51,118 bases of DNA from Streptomyces rhizosphaerihabitans (GTDB lineage Bacteria; Actinomycetota; Actinomycetes; Streptomycetales; Streptomycetaceae). The notes beneath the pieces are model-generated. The model saw only the letters and a program-made list of their open reading frames with translations, was not told where the DNA came from and did not search any database. Below are positions 51,115-51,118 of the stretch, in pieces; position 1 is the first letter of the stretch; every line of letters begins with the position of its first letter. The position numbers were made by a program, and so were the translations under genes. The stretch covers positions 1-51,118 of the forward strand of contig NZ_JAODTZ010000058.1 of the NCBI RefSeq assembly GCF_025399795.1. The letters run 5' to 3'.

Positions 51115-51118
51115 AACT

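Noticed and set aside
1..51118. tRNA genes, rRNA genes and CRISPR arrays
   Set aside because: I looked for T-loop motifs and regularly spaced repeats and saw none that hold up.

Overview
The window is high-GC actinobacterial DNA, almost certainly from a Streptomyces. The evidence is a snapalysin gene, an SCO5389-family gene, CoiA-like proteins with the usual Streptomyces layout, a 'limonene hydroxylase'-type protein, GTG/TTG starts and GTGA/ATGA overlaps. It looks like an accessory region such as a chromosome arm or a linear plasmid. Remnants or copies of IS5, IS630, IS701, IS256, IS110 (two intact) and IS1182 elements lie between many truncated or frameshifted genes.

Layout. 1-2.8 kb: the tail of a GNAT acetyltransferase, a pentapeptide-like remnant, and a two-gene minus-strand operon (an FHA membrane protein and a small protein) whose products share a Gly/Asn/Gln-rich motif. 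2.8-6.2 kb: IS debris, a uridine-kinase-like gene, and a hypothetical gene cut by an IS701 fragment. 6.7-17.4 kb: mostly intact chromosomal-type genes (limonene-hydroxylase-like protein, amidohydrolase, membrane-protein pair, secreted proteins including SnpA, alpha/beta hydrolase). This part also holds a chimeric pseudogene whose 3' part matches the Tpg-like gene at 41.3 kb. 17.7-22.8 kb: small plasmid/ICE-like genes, a broken CoiA-like gene, and a membrane protein resembling TRADD-N-associated transmembrane proteins.

22.8-33.7 kb is a metal-homeostasis island. A cobalamin riboswitch has lost its target gene to an IS256 remnant. Beside it, and divergent, is an ArsR-family gene with a clear 10+10 bp operator. 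A permease/TIGR03943 pair follows, then a Zur-type zinc regulon: a CooC-like ATPase, an SCO5389-like gene, a zinc ABC transporter, a cysteine-free ribosomal protein L32 and a CobW GTPase cut by IS110. Zur-box-like sequences precede three of its transcription units. Fragments of rpsN, a WD40 protein and a zur-like regulator show that the island is decaying.

33.7-40.8 kb: two IS110 transposases flank a small membrane-protein gene, followed by an internally deleted S53 protease and a YibE/F membrane protein. 41.3-44.4 kb holds the most interesting locus: a translationally coupled pair resembling the telomere-associated protein/terminal protein (tap-tpg) pair of linear Streptomyces replicons. Its large protein adds two antitoxin-like modules and a RecA/DnaB-like domain in front of the Tap-like C-terminus. 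44.6-51.1 kb: a protein with an internal duplication, two gene remnants, an intact CoiA-like gene, a small membrane protein and a nearly complete IS1182 element with both inverted repeats.

Family names come from recognition of translated sequence without database searches. Start choices rest on visible Shine-Dalgarno sequences and overlaps.
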